Shown here: one piece after another, positions 1 through 11,408 of the stretch
How the letters are laid out: every line of letters starts with the position of its first letter
Numbering within the stretch: the stretch's first letter is position 1
Source of the DNA: Ciona intestinalis
Taxonomy: Eukaryota > Chordata > Ascidiacea > Phlebobranchia > Cionidae
Length of the DNA: 64,000 nucleotides
Reading direction: 5' to 3'
Assembly: GCF_000224145.3 (NCBI RefSeq)
Contig: NC_020167.2
Coordinates: 2,078,708-2,142,707 of the forward strand
Notes under the pieces: model-generated
The model's input: the letters and a program-made list of their open reading frames with translations, nothing else
The model's database searches: none
What the model was told of the DNA's origin: nothing
Translations under genes and position numbers: made by a program

Positions 1-3000
1 CGGATACACTAATGGTGTAAATGCCGGCTCATCAAACATTTGATAAACAGTAAAAATTATCAAGACCAAGACAATGATGACAAAAACAGGCCATTTCCCA
101 GTGAATATATTATTGCTTTTAGACATGACACAACGCTACCATACCTCAAATCATCTATAATATAATAAACATGAAAAAATCAAAGCTGTTATAGAAACAA
201 AGTTAAGTAGAATAATGACCCTTTTTTTCACCAAGGTGATCCTAGAATACAGATATTATAGCGGCCATTTTCGATACCTTCTACTGGTACCACTAACCTA
301 AAATTTGGACACTGTACTAACTAGACCCCAGCGGTACCGATTCTAAGATGAAAAATTTAAAATTCGAAAAAATATTAATTATGAATATTAATATTCGTCA
401 TAACAAGAGATCACACAGATCTAATGCATGAGCACGGTATAAACTAATTAGCATAGTATTAATTACCCCTATCACTACAATGGTCGACTGAGATCGATCA
501 AAAACAAATCAAAAGTAACCAACAAAGCGGGTTTCAGTCGCCATTGGTGACTGTGGGGCAGTAGATAGAATGAATTTAATTGGTGTATTTTAACTCATTA
601 AATTTAAGACGTATAAGGAATGAAAGTTTGGTAAAGAATGTGTGTAAATACGCTTTGTACGACTCCTGTACCATGTGTTGACATGTAAACTTACAATAGT
701 TAACCTTGTCGTCGCTTAAAGACGTTTGTTTTTGTGAATTTGCGTAAACCGTAATCTCGCAGCATTATAGGAAATGTTAGTAGTTAAGATTATTCATATT
801 ATGGCGGCTGCATAATGATTTATTGCGAGCAGCAAACTAAAAGAGCGAAGAAACGAGAGACACGGTGTTTATACCGAAGATAACGATAAGAAAAAGGCAC
901 TCGTCCACGCTTTGGTGCACACACGCTAATTGTGCGGACCAGTGCGGTTTTAAATCTGAAAATTTAGTCTAAAAATTATAAATATATATTACGATTTGAT
1001 TTCAATCAAGAGATTAAAGAAAATGCTAGAATTGAGAATTGGGATAAGTGCGGAAAAATCGCCCTATCAGCAACAACAACAACAAAGCCAAGAACAACTG
1101 TTCGACGAAAAAGAATCTATATGACCACTACCGTGCTCAAAAACATATTTATAGAATTTTCTCCCGATCCAGCTTCGAATATGTTATAGCGCTAAGTGAT
1201 ACCTAAAATATGAAACAATATTTTCTTTAAAAAAGTGCGGGGATAGATGTTAAATATAAAAAAGTATGATCATAACTTGAATCATATAAATATTATATTT
1301 TTGATTTTTTTTGCGAGAATATAACTTACGCATACATCTATGTAGGTCACTAGCATGTTATCCCTAAAGTCCATAGAAATGGCGTTGGTGAAGTTTGTAT
1401 CACTTTTCCAAGTTATATCTCTACAAGATAAAACCTAAAACCTCCTGCTATTTGTTTACTAAATATATACTTAATGGATGAATGATTGAATGTAACTTAC
1501 TTTATCCTCACATGGCCGGAAAACCAGAGTCGTTATCACACAGGTTTTGTACCGGACGCTATTGCGCATGCGCCGAGACGCTACTGCGCATGCTTAGTGG
1601 ATCGGAACAATTACAATGACCACCCGGTCCAAATTTATTACGACCCTCCGTTGTAAGAGTTCCAGACACCACTTTTACACGTTAAAACTTTGGTTTTTGA
1701 TTTAAAGATAGCAGAACTCAAAAATAAAATATTACAAAACATATTCTAATCTATACCATCTGTACTGTTGGCGTCGCTATATGATTTATATTTAGGTGTT
1801 ACGTAGCACTATGACATATTCAAAGCTGGATCGGTAAAAAGTTTCTACAAATGTATATATGAACTTGTAACAAGACAGAAAATTGATTATAACTGTTAAA
1901 AGTTTTTATTTTTGCTACAAATTGTATTTTCCTTATGCATATATCTCAGTTTTTTTTGCAAAACTAAAATCAGTTTTATGATACAAAATCAAACTGTACA
2001 AAATAGTCAAGGTTGTTTTATAAGCTTTGACGGGCGTTTTATAAAGTCGTGATAATTCTGTCGAATAATTCTGTAACCTTATTTTCCTGATTATCATTAA
2101 ATGGGGGTCCGTAAAAAAAAAATTAAAAAAGTACCGTCCGACAAAGTGTCCCATCTTTCTCCCACTACATAACATGAACATGTTCTTGCAGCTGTATTGT
2201 CTGCAAATTGACGTGGGTTCGCAGATGACAATTTAAGTTTAACAAACCAAATTAGGAAGAGTGGGCGTGTCTTCACCACACATCTTTTCATATTTCATCG
2301 TGTATTAATAACAAGCAAATCATTCATTCACCGTCTATTTGGAGCGGTATGGGAAAGCACGCTGCTATTTTAATCAATTGTTACGTCCACAAAAGGCACG
2401 GGAAATTATATGGGTTTTTTGCGCTCCCTATAAAAAGAAAAAGTTATGTTGGCAGGTTCAGGTATCTGGGCACGTTTCAGTGAAGGCACAGAAAATAAAT
2501 GCAAGACAGTTTTTACTAAATAAGCTACGTCTCTGAGCTTGTTTTTTTTTGTGCAAACGCAAGAAGGTTGAGGTTTTAAATAATCGCAAATATATTTTAC
2601 GATTTTTTACGCGCTTATAAAAACGTTTTTATTAGAATAACATATAAGTCAAATAGAAAAGCAAGTCAAATATGTAATCCTATCTAAAAGTTAAAACGTC
2701 GCGCGGTATGTTTGCTTTTATTTTAAATCAATATTAGGTCCTATAAAAAATGGTAAACTAAATGTTAGGTGTCAAACGCCTTTAAAAATCCAATGAAATA
2801 CGACACAATTTTATGTACGCACCAGACTTGGTTTCGTGGTTTTCGCTTTACAAATGAAGCGTTCAGTTTTAAGTAAAAATAACCCTTTGATCAGCGCATC
2901 ATGCGGAACGTAATAAATAAATAGACTTACTTACGCGATAGGCTTACCAAATCTATTGTTAAAGCAACAAAGCATTACTAAGCAGCCATACGACGAGATG

Positions 3001-3364
3001 TTCGATGTTCACGCTTTCTTGGGCTAGGTCTTCGCATCAGTATGCAAATGCATCAGTTATAACTTTAGCAGAGGGATATTTGCCGCAGTATATAAGTACA
3101 GGGAGATGTGTGTAGGTCTGCATTTTTTAATCTGCAGATGGCTCATAGCAAAACACGGTTAAACAAGTGTAATGACCGTGATTGGGACACTGCATTTTGG
3201 TACTAGTGGTACCTTTTCTCTAGGGATAGGAGCCCAAAACGTTTTAGATTACAGCAGTAGAGAAGTGACAGCGAAAGGAACGTGAGCAATTTTGAACTTC
3301 GAACACGCCTTGGCGAGCGTTTCTACAGTGAAACGTTTTAACCAATAAACGTTTGTACGATTAT
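1..3364. repeat. Repeat-rich gene-free stretch (mosaic A)
   Basis: I see no supportable gene here. Several blocks recur elsewhere in the window: about 230-470 matches 16680-16850; about 1140-1370 matches 16850-17090; about 1610-1730 matches 16430-16560; about 2025-2080 matches 22915-22975; and 480-1130 is present in reverse orientation at 22975-24190. The blocks are recognisable but diverged. The order differs between copies, so this is a mosaic of repeat pieces rather than one clean element. Block 1556-1600 carries two GCGCATGC palindromes. From about 2340 to 3360 I see only AT-rich DNA with no coding signal. Confidence 0.65.
1470..1545 (-). repeat. SINE 3' tail fragment, reverse orientation
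   Basis: The stretch reads, in reverse, like the tail of the tRNA-derived SINEs in this window (garbled copy of 'gttataacgactgtcgttttccggccacgcgaggataaagtaagtt' split by changes), ending at a run related to cattcattcat. No tRNA-like head is attached. Confidence 0.5.
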
Positions 3365-3545
3365 TAGAGTAGGGGAAGACGGGCACCTTAAGAAAATATT
3401 ATCCAAATATCCTGATTATAGTATAAACAATTGCCAATGGTCTATGGGAGTCGCGAGAACACGGTTAAGTAATTCTTTTGAATGTTTTTTGTTTACTTCT
3501 AAATGAGACGAGAAGTTACATTAAAAATGTGTGCCTCAATTGACG
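3365..3545 (-). repeat. Short inverted-repeat element (MITE), degraded
   Basis: It starts with a TAGAGTAGGGGAAGACGGGCACC-like end and contains, in reverse, the internal landmarks of this family (atatcctgatt, a run like ggtctatgg, and a TTTGTTTACT block). The far end is eroded. It belongs to the family seen intact at 19830-20045 and 24205-24405. Confidence 0.6.
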
Positions 3546-3929
3546 TTTGGTTACGTTTATCACTTTAAACCTTAACCGCAAAAATGTGATGACAGTGTCA
3601 AACGTGATATTTACTCGGTGAATAAAGCAGAAATTTTACAGCCGCAACAGACCGTGGTATGCTGCTTCATTTGTTACTTAAGATTTGTGTTAAAGACAAA
3701 GGAGTCGAAAGGACAAAGTATTTTATTTCTCTCCTTCTCTTGCTATTGGTTTGAAAACCAGACTCCATGAAGAAGCGTTTCATGCAACGGTGACATAGCA
3801 AATTATTTTACATCGATTGGAAAAGTAGCTATAGAAATGAATGAGAAATAACACTTTATTTTTCCAACAGATCGCGATTAAGTTGTTTTTTGATTGACAA
3901 CCTAATAGCTAACCTATTCGACCGACAAG

Positions 3930-5180
3930 ATGTGCACGAGTGATGGTCATGTTGCCGCTATTGTGATTGTTGAAGCATTAGTAGTTGCAGCCGTCAGCGT
4001 GGTTAGTACTTGGTCATTTATGAAACGACGGTATGAAACTGCCAACACGAACGAATCAGTTTATTCTCTGCCACCCGATGCAATTTATCCAGTAAGTCCT
4101 ACAATCGGGAGCTTTCAAAGCCAAGGTGCAGGAGTAACTCCATCTCCAAATTCCGAAGTTTATAATATGTTTCCACCGCCAACCATTATTGTAAACAATG
4201 AAACAAGGACAAACCAAGAAGAATTCAAACGCCAGGTAGCATCAGATGCACGTATATTTGTGTGGTATAGTCTGTATCAAGAGTAATAAATATACATAGT
4301 AAGGAGGGGCGGAATCATGGGACACGTTTTTAATATTTTCTTGTCCAACTTGGTAGTAAACAAATAACATTTCAAGAATTATAAAACCGTATCCTCACGA
4401 CTGTCATAAACTATTATTTTTTAAAAACCCAATCAGGAGATTGTGGCATTGTGTGCTAAAAGTGTCCCGTCTTCCCCCACCCTACTACAAATGTACTTGC
4501 AGGTTAACGACATCTGCATATCTCCGGTAAACGAAAGAGAAAACAGTTCAGCACAAAGTCATGCTGCTACCGAGCAACCCGATGAAGGGATTTATGAATC
4601 ATACGACGTGCATGGCCCTGCTGCAAAACCTACAAGCTCACCGAAAGATTTTAATCCTTCCACATTAAAACAAGCGATAAAAAATCTGAAGGCGAAAGAA
4701 ACAGCCGATACTAGAAAATACGGTTCGTATGAACAGTACAACCAGCCACCGGCAAAACGACCCTCAATTAAACCGAGGCCAAAAAAGCCCAATGTTCCTG
4801 CACCCCTACCGCCTCCGCAAATACCAAGTGATGCAGAGGTAGGTGATTATGAACCAACCGCGTCAGAAACATGGGAGGAGCCAGCGGAAGAGGAAACAGA
4901 CTACGAATTCAGTTTCCCCCCGCTTCCGATTAAAGAAATAGAAAAATCGGAGTCGGACGAAGAGCTTGAGTTCCCACCACCGCCCGCAGAAATAATCGAC
5001 TATGAGACATACCAGGATAACATAGAACCACAAGAAGTAACAGACTCATTTGAAAACAAAGAGGACGAATCTTACCCCGTCTACATAAATATTGGGGCAA
5101 TGAACCGAACAAACTTGGCCGAGCATCCAAAACGTTCGCCACCACCTATCATGCCAAAATCCAACAGAATGTTGCCGTAG
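3930..5180 (+). CDS. Tyrosine- and proline-rich single-pass membrane protein (possible signalling adaptor)
   Basis: Two exons, 3930-4235 and 4503-5180, join in phase (CAG|gtagca ... ttgcag|GTT) to give 327 residues. The ATG is preceded by an in-frame TAG, so the start is firm. There is no cleavable signal. Residues about 8-29 (HVAAIVIVEALVVAAVSVV) form one membrane segment followed by KRR, which suggests a very short outer part and a long cytoplasmic tail. The tail has many acidic-context tyrosines (SVYSLP, EVYNMF, GIYESYDV, TDYEF, IDYETY, PVYINI) and proline runs (PAPLPPPQIP, FPPPP). PVYINI fits the YxN docking pattern of Grb2-type SH2 domains, and the proline runs fit SH3 ligands. I do not recognise an ortholog. 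By layout it resembles LAT-like phosphotyrosine adaptors, which is inference. Proline-rich linkers elsewhere could look similar. The intron holds a MITE. Confidence 0.72.
4290..4495 (+). repeat. MITE inside the adaptor-gene intron
   Basis: It runs from AGGAGGGGCGGAATCATGGG through TTGGTAGTAAACAAA and CCGTATCCTCACGACTG to GTGTCCCGTCTTCCCCCACC. The ends are inverted versions of each other, as in the other copies. It fills most of the intron at 4236-4502. Confidence 0.75.
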
Positions 5181-6820
5181 GGCGTAGACGGTCATGTTCT
5201 CGTGTTTGGACGAACTTTTCATTGTATTCCCTTTCAAGCGTTTTCCTTTCGAAAGCATGACGGAACAGGGCGCGGTTAAATATTAGAGTTACGTGTTTCA
5301 AATATTATTTTATTTCTACTTTTAATCCAAGTATGCAAATAAACAACAGCATAATAAAATATATTTGCTCTAATAATACACAGCTCACCGGTAATGAAGA
5401 CAGGTACAGGTAATTGCTTGAAGACAAAAGGTGGAAAACGCAGCTTGCGAAATGCACTGCAGCATTCATTTTGCCGACACCAGAACGTTAAAGAAAAAGA
5501 ATGAAACAAGTTTTGGAAGCATAGGAATGCAAAAGCTCTCTTTTACAGTGATGAGGCGAACAACCTCTCCATTATCTTGTGATTTTTAATTCTAATGTTA
5601 GTACTTCAATGTGTTAATGTAGCCTATGTGTTAGTGCACAATTGACCTAACAGGCACGACTTTTTTTGTAAATACCAGGTGCACAGAACATAAATAAATG
5701 ATTATATATAGGTACTACAACTTTACAAAGAAGAAACACACAGCAGTTACATAAAAAGCATTTTACAATTCATTGAAGATCTTATTATCCTACGATAGTA
5801 ATAGAATGCCATAGTTTATTATTTGGCACAAATATGTCAGATTTCTTTGAGGAACATTTCTGAAACAGGGATTCCAAAGATTGAAGTGCAAAAAGCAGAT
5901 TTGAACCTCACCCACATTGTAGAGAATAGGTTATAATATGATCAGGTTCTTTGAACTTGATTGGATAGTTTTATTCGGTAGAACAATGCTGTTTAAAATA
6001 ATGATCTCTGGTGCTATGAATACCTGTCGACCTGGTGGGGTAAATGGTTGAATTATGTGCTATTTTATGACATTTTTGACATTAAAACATCTCATTGCTT
6101 GCATATAACATGTTCATTGTCCAAATATAAGTTAAATATAAGTTATCAGATTTTTAATCTTAATATTTTATGGCGTTTCAAAAAATATCAATATGAAATT
6201 TGGGGAGTTTTAATATAATTCAGCGAGCATTCAAAATGAACACCCTATTTTTATGCTTTTTTCAGTCATTGGAAAACTGTTGTATTTGTTTAACACCGAA
6301 TTTTAATACTTAACAACAGTAAACGACTTTGCCGCGCACTTTGTGGGACCATGAGAATACAAATAGTACTGTAACATTTTTTGTCTATCACTGAATGGGA
6401 TATCCCAAAAGAAGATTTTTTAAAAAGGCTTTCTTATACTGAGTACCGTCTCCTCCACCTTACCATAATATGTTACGTTACTACGCCACATTTGACAATA
6501 AGCTACACTTATTTATGTGGAAATAAAAATTATTAGCAATGTTTTTTTTCTAATTTTATCTTCATTGTATTAATTATTCTGATCTTTGTTACTGTATTCG
6601 AAGAAAAATTAAGTTATGTTAAAAAGTAAACCCGTGTTATAGCATCTGATTGTGTACGCTATGCAAGAATGAATAAGTTACACTATTATAGAGTAGTTTA
6701 GCATCAACGATAGGTTGTAAATCCTTTCTAATGTCGTCTGATGGTGCTTCACCACACAAGAATGAATAAGCTGCACTCATGTCATTTATAAAAGAGTAAA
6801 AAATCTGAATAAATTCCTAC
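5181..6820. other. Gene-free interval
   Basis: AT-rich DNA between the adaptor gene and the last exon found for GMPPA. The GMPPA terminal exon should lie here, but I could not find a match to its expected end. I see no other coding exon or clear repeat. Confidence 0.5.
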
Positions 6821-6824
6821 TAAC

Positions 6825-9800
6825 CTAATACAGTGATAGACGGACACAATCTACCATCTTCATTAAACAATCCATCACTGATGATCTTTGAGAAAGGAGC
6901 ATTAGGATCAGGTTGGTGGGCGGTTCCTTCTACTCTGGACCAGTCGCCAACTATGGACTGCCAACCTATGATGGCATTCAGCACACAACTGTGGTTCTGG
7001 AGGGTTAAAACAGGTTCATATTCAAATGAATAGGTTTTGTATATAGTAAAATTGGGTCAGTTGGGCATTTGCATTGGTTACAAAGTTATTTCAACTGATT
7101 ACGGTACAATGTTTTGTATCAATTATTACAATCAGTTTGCCTTTAGTTTGTGCAGTTTTAACAAACCTTGTATTTATGCGAAATAAGCAGACCCCTCTTT
7201 GAAACCTAACTTGTCGTCGTTACACATTCTTTTGTTTGTTAAATTTATGTTTTCTTATGCAGAAGCCTGAAGCTGTACAATGGTAGTGAGCCATGGACTA
7301 TTTTTGAATGAATGAATATTCTGTTTAGTAACAACAGCAACAGANNNNNNNNNNNNNNNNNNNNNNNNNNNNNNNNNNNNNNNNNNNNNNNNNNATTGCT
7401 CCAACTCAGTGGTCACCAATGGGTTGTCCAAATTATCAGCCATACATATTTAAAAATGAAAAATCCCCCATAAAACAATTACCCACAAAGTAACATACAT
7501 GGTAACTCGTAAGCTGGCACGAGGTGTTAAACCTGTGTGATAACGACTGTCGTTTTCCGGTCACGCGAGGATAAAGTAAGTTATATTCAAATGACACCAA
7601 CCTTAAGCACAGCACCAGGTAAAAGGATGGAGTTGGAGACCCGAACACCCGGTCCTACGACCACTCGATCATCTATAGTTACATTGGGACCAATCACTGC
7701 TGAGCTGTGAACCTCAGCATTGGGGTGAATAAAAACATCACCTGTTGTTTGGATGAAAAAAAATTGTTAGTAATTTTTTACAGTCTAACATTTAGATTCA
7801 AAATGAATTTTAATTATTTTTAACACAGCTGTGATATTACATACACTTTGTGCCCTCTTAGGGGTTTCTAGCCACATATGTGTAACTATAAATCAAAGTG
7901 TGATATTTTTATGACACACACACACAATGATAGCTACATTATGTCTTGAAGTTGGCAGTTGGTATCTTCGGTTTATGACTCATGAGATGAAAATAAAGTT
8001 AAATTAATGTCAAGTTTTTTTTTTCAATTTATCGCAGCCTTCTGGCTTTTTTCTCGGACTCAAGCAAGGTAAGAATATCTCCTTCTCCTACTGGTCCTTT
8101 AACATTCTAATTGTCAAACTAGTTTAATTTTGCTTTTATTAAAAAAAATAAACAAGCAAAAATGAGGAAATGGGGAAAAATAAATAGCAAATACTTTGTG
8201 TTAAAGTTTGCATAAGATGTCCATGTAGAGTTGTAGACGGTGGGCTTACCAATGATAGTGGGAGATTGCTTGTGGGAGTTTTGCGCAAGTCTTTCAGGGT
8301 TGGTTTTGTGATAAAGTGAAAGATACAACTTGTTTGCATGAATGGCAGACCTGTTGCATCAAAACATAAGTAGTAAGTGGAAACTGAAATATACAATATT
8401 TTTTATACACACTGCGAAGAGGAGTAGTTATTAAAGAAAACAGTGAATTATAATAATATTTCAGTTTCCAAAAAACATTGTTTTGTTTTTTGTTTAAATA
8501 TTTATAACTTACGCAGCAGACTTGATTTGACCCCATACTTCTTTAGTTTTGTAAACAAACATCTTTCCAGAGCCAGCATATGGATTTAAAATTTCTTTTT
8601 CGAGTGAAATTCTTTCTGAGAAACTTTGATCTGCATTATCATCACCACTGCTGTGAAAACGCAACAACAAAAATTTATTCGAAAAAAAATCACAGTGCTA
8701 ACTTTGGTAATCAAACGGTGGAAATGTTTTATTTTGACATTGTGGTACAATGAATACAGCGCTCGCCTCTAAACAAAAGAATACAGGTTCAAAATTCAAC
8801 GCAACCTATTAGTGATCACAGAAGCAATTACTTATTGGTGTCTTGCCCAAGAACACATACCCCAAAATGGTGGCAGCAAAAAAGCTGGGACCTTGTTTCC
8901 TGTGGAAAACAGGCGAAAGAATACTAACCACTGTGGCATGGTGTCAAGTAAGAAACATAAAATATTTTTAAAAAATTACCTCACAGTTACATGTCAAATT
9001 TGTCTGTTTAGCAGAAATATATAGAGAATCGAAACTAACGTAAATATTTAATAAACGAAACAGTCTAACTTAGCTCAATATTACCATAATTTGCGAAAAA
9101 AAAAACACTAAAAAACTTACTCAAATCTCTCTGATTGATGCTCTTTGAAAACATTCTCCATGTATTGCAAAACTTTAGGTGAAAAAGCATACACCCCACA
9201 GTTGATGAGCGAGCTAACAAATGTCTCTGGTTTTTCCACATAATGTGTTGCTTCACCAGTTGCTGCGTCCTCAACTACACAGCCATAACTCATTGATTCT
9301 TGCTGGGTTGCCTAGTAAAAAAACCCTTATTACGAATTCATGAAATTTTCCATTGTTGGGCAGGCAAAAAAGGGTGTTTTATGTGAATAAACTATTTATG
9401 CTTTTACTATTGTTGCTTGTTGGATAGGTTAGATGCTGGGTGCTGTTACTGTTAATTTGTGGTAACAATAACACATAGGCATGAAGTGTATAAAACAGGT
9501 CCACAACGTCATTAGTATATTCCTCACATGGAAGATAAATAAGTATCATTCATCATCCTTTATATTTCCTAACATTGCACCATTCAGCCATAAATAAAGT
9601 AGCTGTGATCATTCATCACTTAAAAAAAGACGATTCTTAAGTAAATACGATGTAAAATTACTAAGTATCACTACTGTACTAACGCATTACTTCAGTTGCA
9701 ACAATAGTGATTCCATCATCTGTTGTCTTTGATTTGTGGAAACTAAGAATCTCTTGAAGTGGAAAATTACAACAAACGTCTGCGTTAAAAACAAGAAACG

Positions 9801-10941
9801 CGGATGGGTTCCCAGCACCAATCTGGTCGCGGAAATGATACAAACCCCCAGCTGTGCCAAGGGATGTATATTCTTGCAAATATCTAAAAAAATGAAAGTA
9901 AGCTATAGGATTAGTATGATTATATATGTGTACAGTCAGATAAAACAAAGTGCAGTAAAAAAACATAATGAAAAATCAGATTTTTCAAAGGGATATATAT
10001 ATATATATATATATATGTCCCAATTTATATTTTTACAAAGCATATATAGCTACAGAAAGGAAGATGAAAAAAAGCAAGTTAATTACAAAAACTTTTAAAC
10101 AATGTTAATTAGTAAACCCACATTAAAAAAGCACTTACAGACAGATGAAGTAAACAGATTACAATCAGTTAAAAGCTGTTAAAAAAAACTAAAGAACTGA
10201 GATAGACTTACCTGATTGATGGAGTAAACTGTTTCTTTGCATATTCCAGAAAACTTTTTAACTCATCTGATAATGGAAAGAATCCAATTAATAGAATTTC
10301 CTTGATTTCAGGAACCTGGGCAAAAACAAAAAATGTTTAATAATAGACCTAATTTAGTTATTCTCTAATGGTGGGGCAATGCTAGTTTATATAATACAGT
10401 GCACTCTGTTTCACAGACCTAATGCCCACTTACAAGTTACCAAATACAACATAAAATACTTTGTTTTGTTTTTTTAGATTGTTTTAATGTAAAATTATAA
10501 CTTAAGAGGGAAAATACATCTTTATATAGATCTAAGAAACAGTCAGTTTTAGCATATATTATAAATATGAAGAGATTAGATTTTAATTGAATGTTTTACC
10601 TGGCAACAAGCTTCAATATGATGTTGAACCATAGGAAAACCAGCAACTGGAAATAAAGGTTTTGGCACATCCAGTGATAATGGTCGAAACCTTGTTCCTA
10701 TTAAAAACAATTGTAAAGAAATTTGTTCCTTATACCAATTTTTTATCAACTAACACTTCTTTAGAATCAATACTGTCCTACATACAAGCCAAACAAACCT
10801 CAATTTTACAAAAGCCAAAAACACAAGCAAAATGAGCCAATATATAAGACATCAACTGCATTTAAAAAAGCTACACAACTGCATTTAAAAAGCTAACTTA
10901 CCCTTTTCAGGTCCCCCAATGAGTATGATGGCTTTCCACAT
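6825..10941 (-). CDS. GMPPA: Mannose-1-phosphate guanylyltransferase regulatory subunit alpha (GMPPA), terminal exon not found
   Basis: In vertebrates GMPPA partners and restrains GMPPB, which makes GDP-mannose for cytosolic and ER glycosylation. Nine exons are readable on the minus strand: about 10941-10902 ([14 protein letters not shown]), 10699-10600 ([19 protein letters not shown]), 10319-10210 ([18 protein letters not shown]), 9886-9690 ([26 protein letters not shown]), 9314-9120 ([26 protein letters not shown]), 8653-8515, 8330-8252, 7742-7603 (left-handed helix repeats [17 protein letters not shown]) and about 6999-6825 ([26 protein letters not shown]). The nucleotide-binding GGPEKGTRFRPL block and hexapeptide-repeat end fit the family well. 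The final roughly 30 residues were not found downstream. An in-frame ATG six codons upstream (10959) is possible, but the internal one matches the family start. Introns hold SINE pieces and a 50-base gap. Confidence 0.9.
7345..7394. other. Assembly gap (50 N) in a GMPPA intron
   Basis: Fifty Ns. The bases right after it are SINE body, so the gap probably sits inside a SINE copy. Confidence 0.99.
7395..7600 (+). repeat. tRNA-derived SINE, 3' part
   Basis: Carries family landmarks in order: ccaactcagtggtcacc, ggttgtccaaattatcag, cacaaagtaacatacatg, gtaactcgtaagctggc, ataacgactgtcgtttt and gaggataaagtaagtta. The tRNA-like head is lost in the adjoining gap. The copy overlaps the 3' edge of a GMPPA intron. 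Confidence 0.75.
8736..8960 (+). repeat. Old degraded tRNA-like SINE
   Basis: A weak A-box-like start (TGTGGTACAATGAATACAGC), a GGTTCAAAATTC B-box relic and a cttgcccaagaacaca block recall the complete SINE near 38060. It is diverged and lies in a GMPPA intron. Confidence 0.45.
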
Positions 10942-11408
10942 GTTGTTTGATGTCTTCATTTGATTACACAAACAAGATTAACAATTTTTTATAAACAAAT
11001 ATAACATCAAGTTTAACCCAAGCTAGTAAACTGTGAATCAAATACCAACAATATTCTTATGCTTTATAAACTTCAATTATAATATTATTTCACGGTGAAC
11101 AAACTGCAAGCATTTCACAAAAAACAATTGCACAAAAATCTTAAAACTTGTAAATAATACGATGAAGAACGAGCGACAATAATTAAATAATAAACTTTGA
11201 CAAAATGTAACCAATTTAGTTAATATTTTCAATAATTTTGTTTGGTGAATCTATTTTACACATTTGTCATTTTCTTGTGATGCAAGCAATTAACAAGTGG
11301 GGTATGTATTTACCACTCAGCTGTTATATATTTATCAACAAGTTGGTAGGTAGGTCCAGGGGTATCAGATAATATCTTTATCATACATTCTTTCTCTACA
11401 AAAAATGA

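Noticed and set aside
9990-10016. (TA)n tract as a regulatory element
   Set aside because: A plain microsatellite; similar tracts occur near 37770 and 45537.
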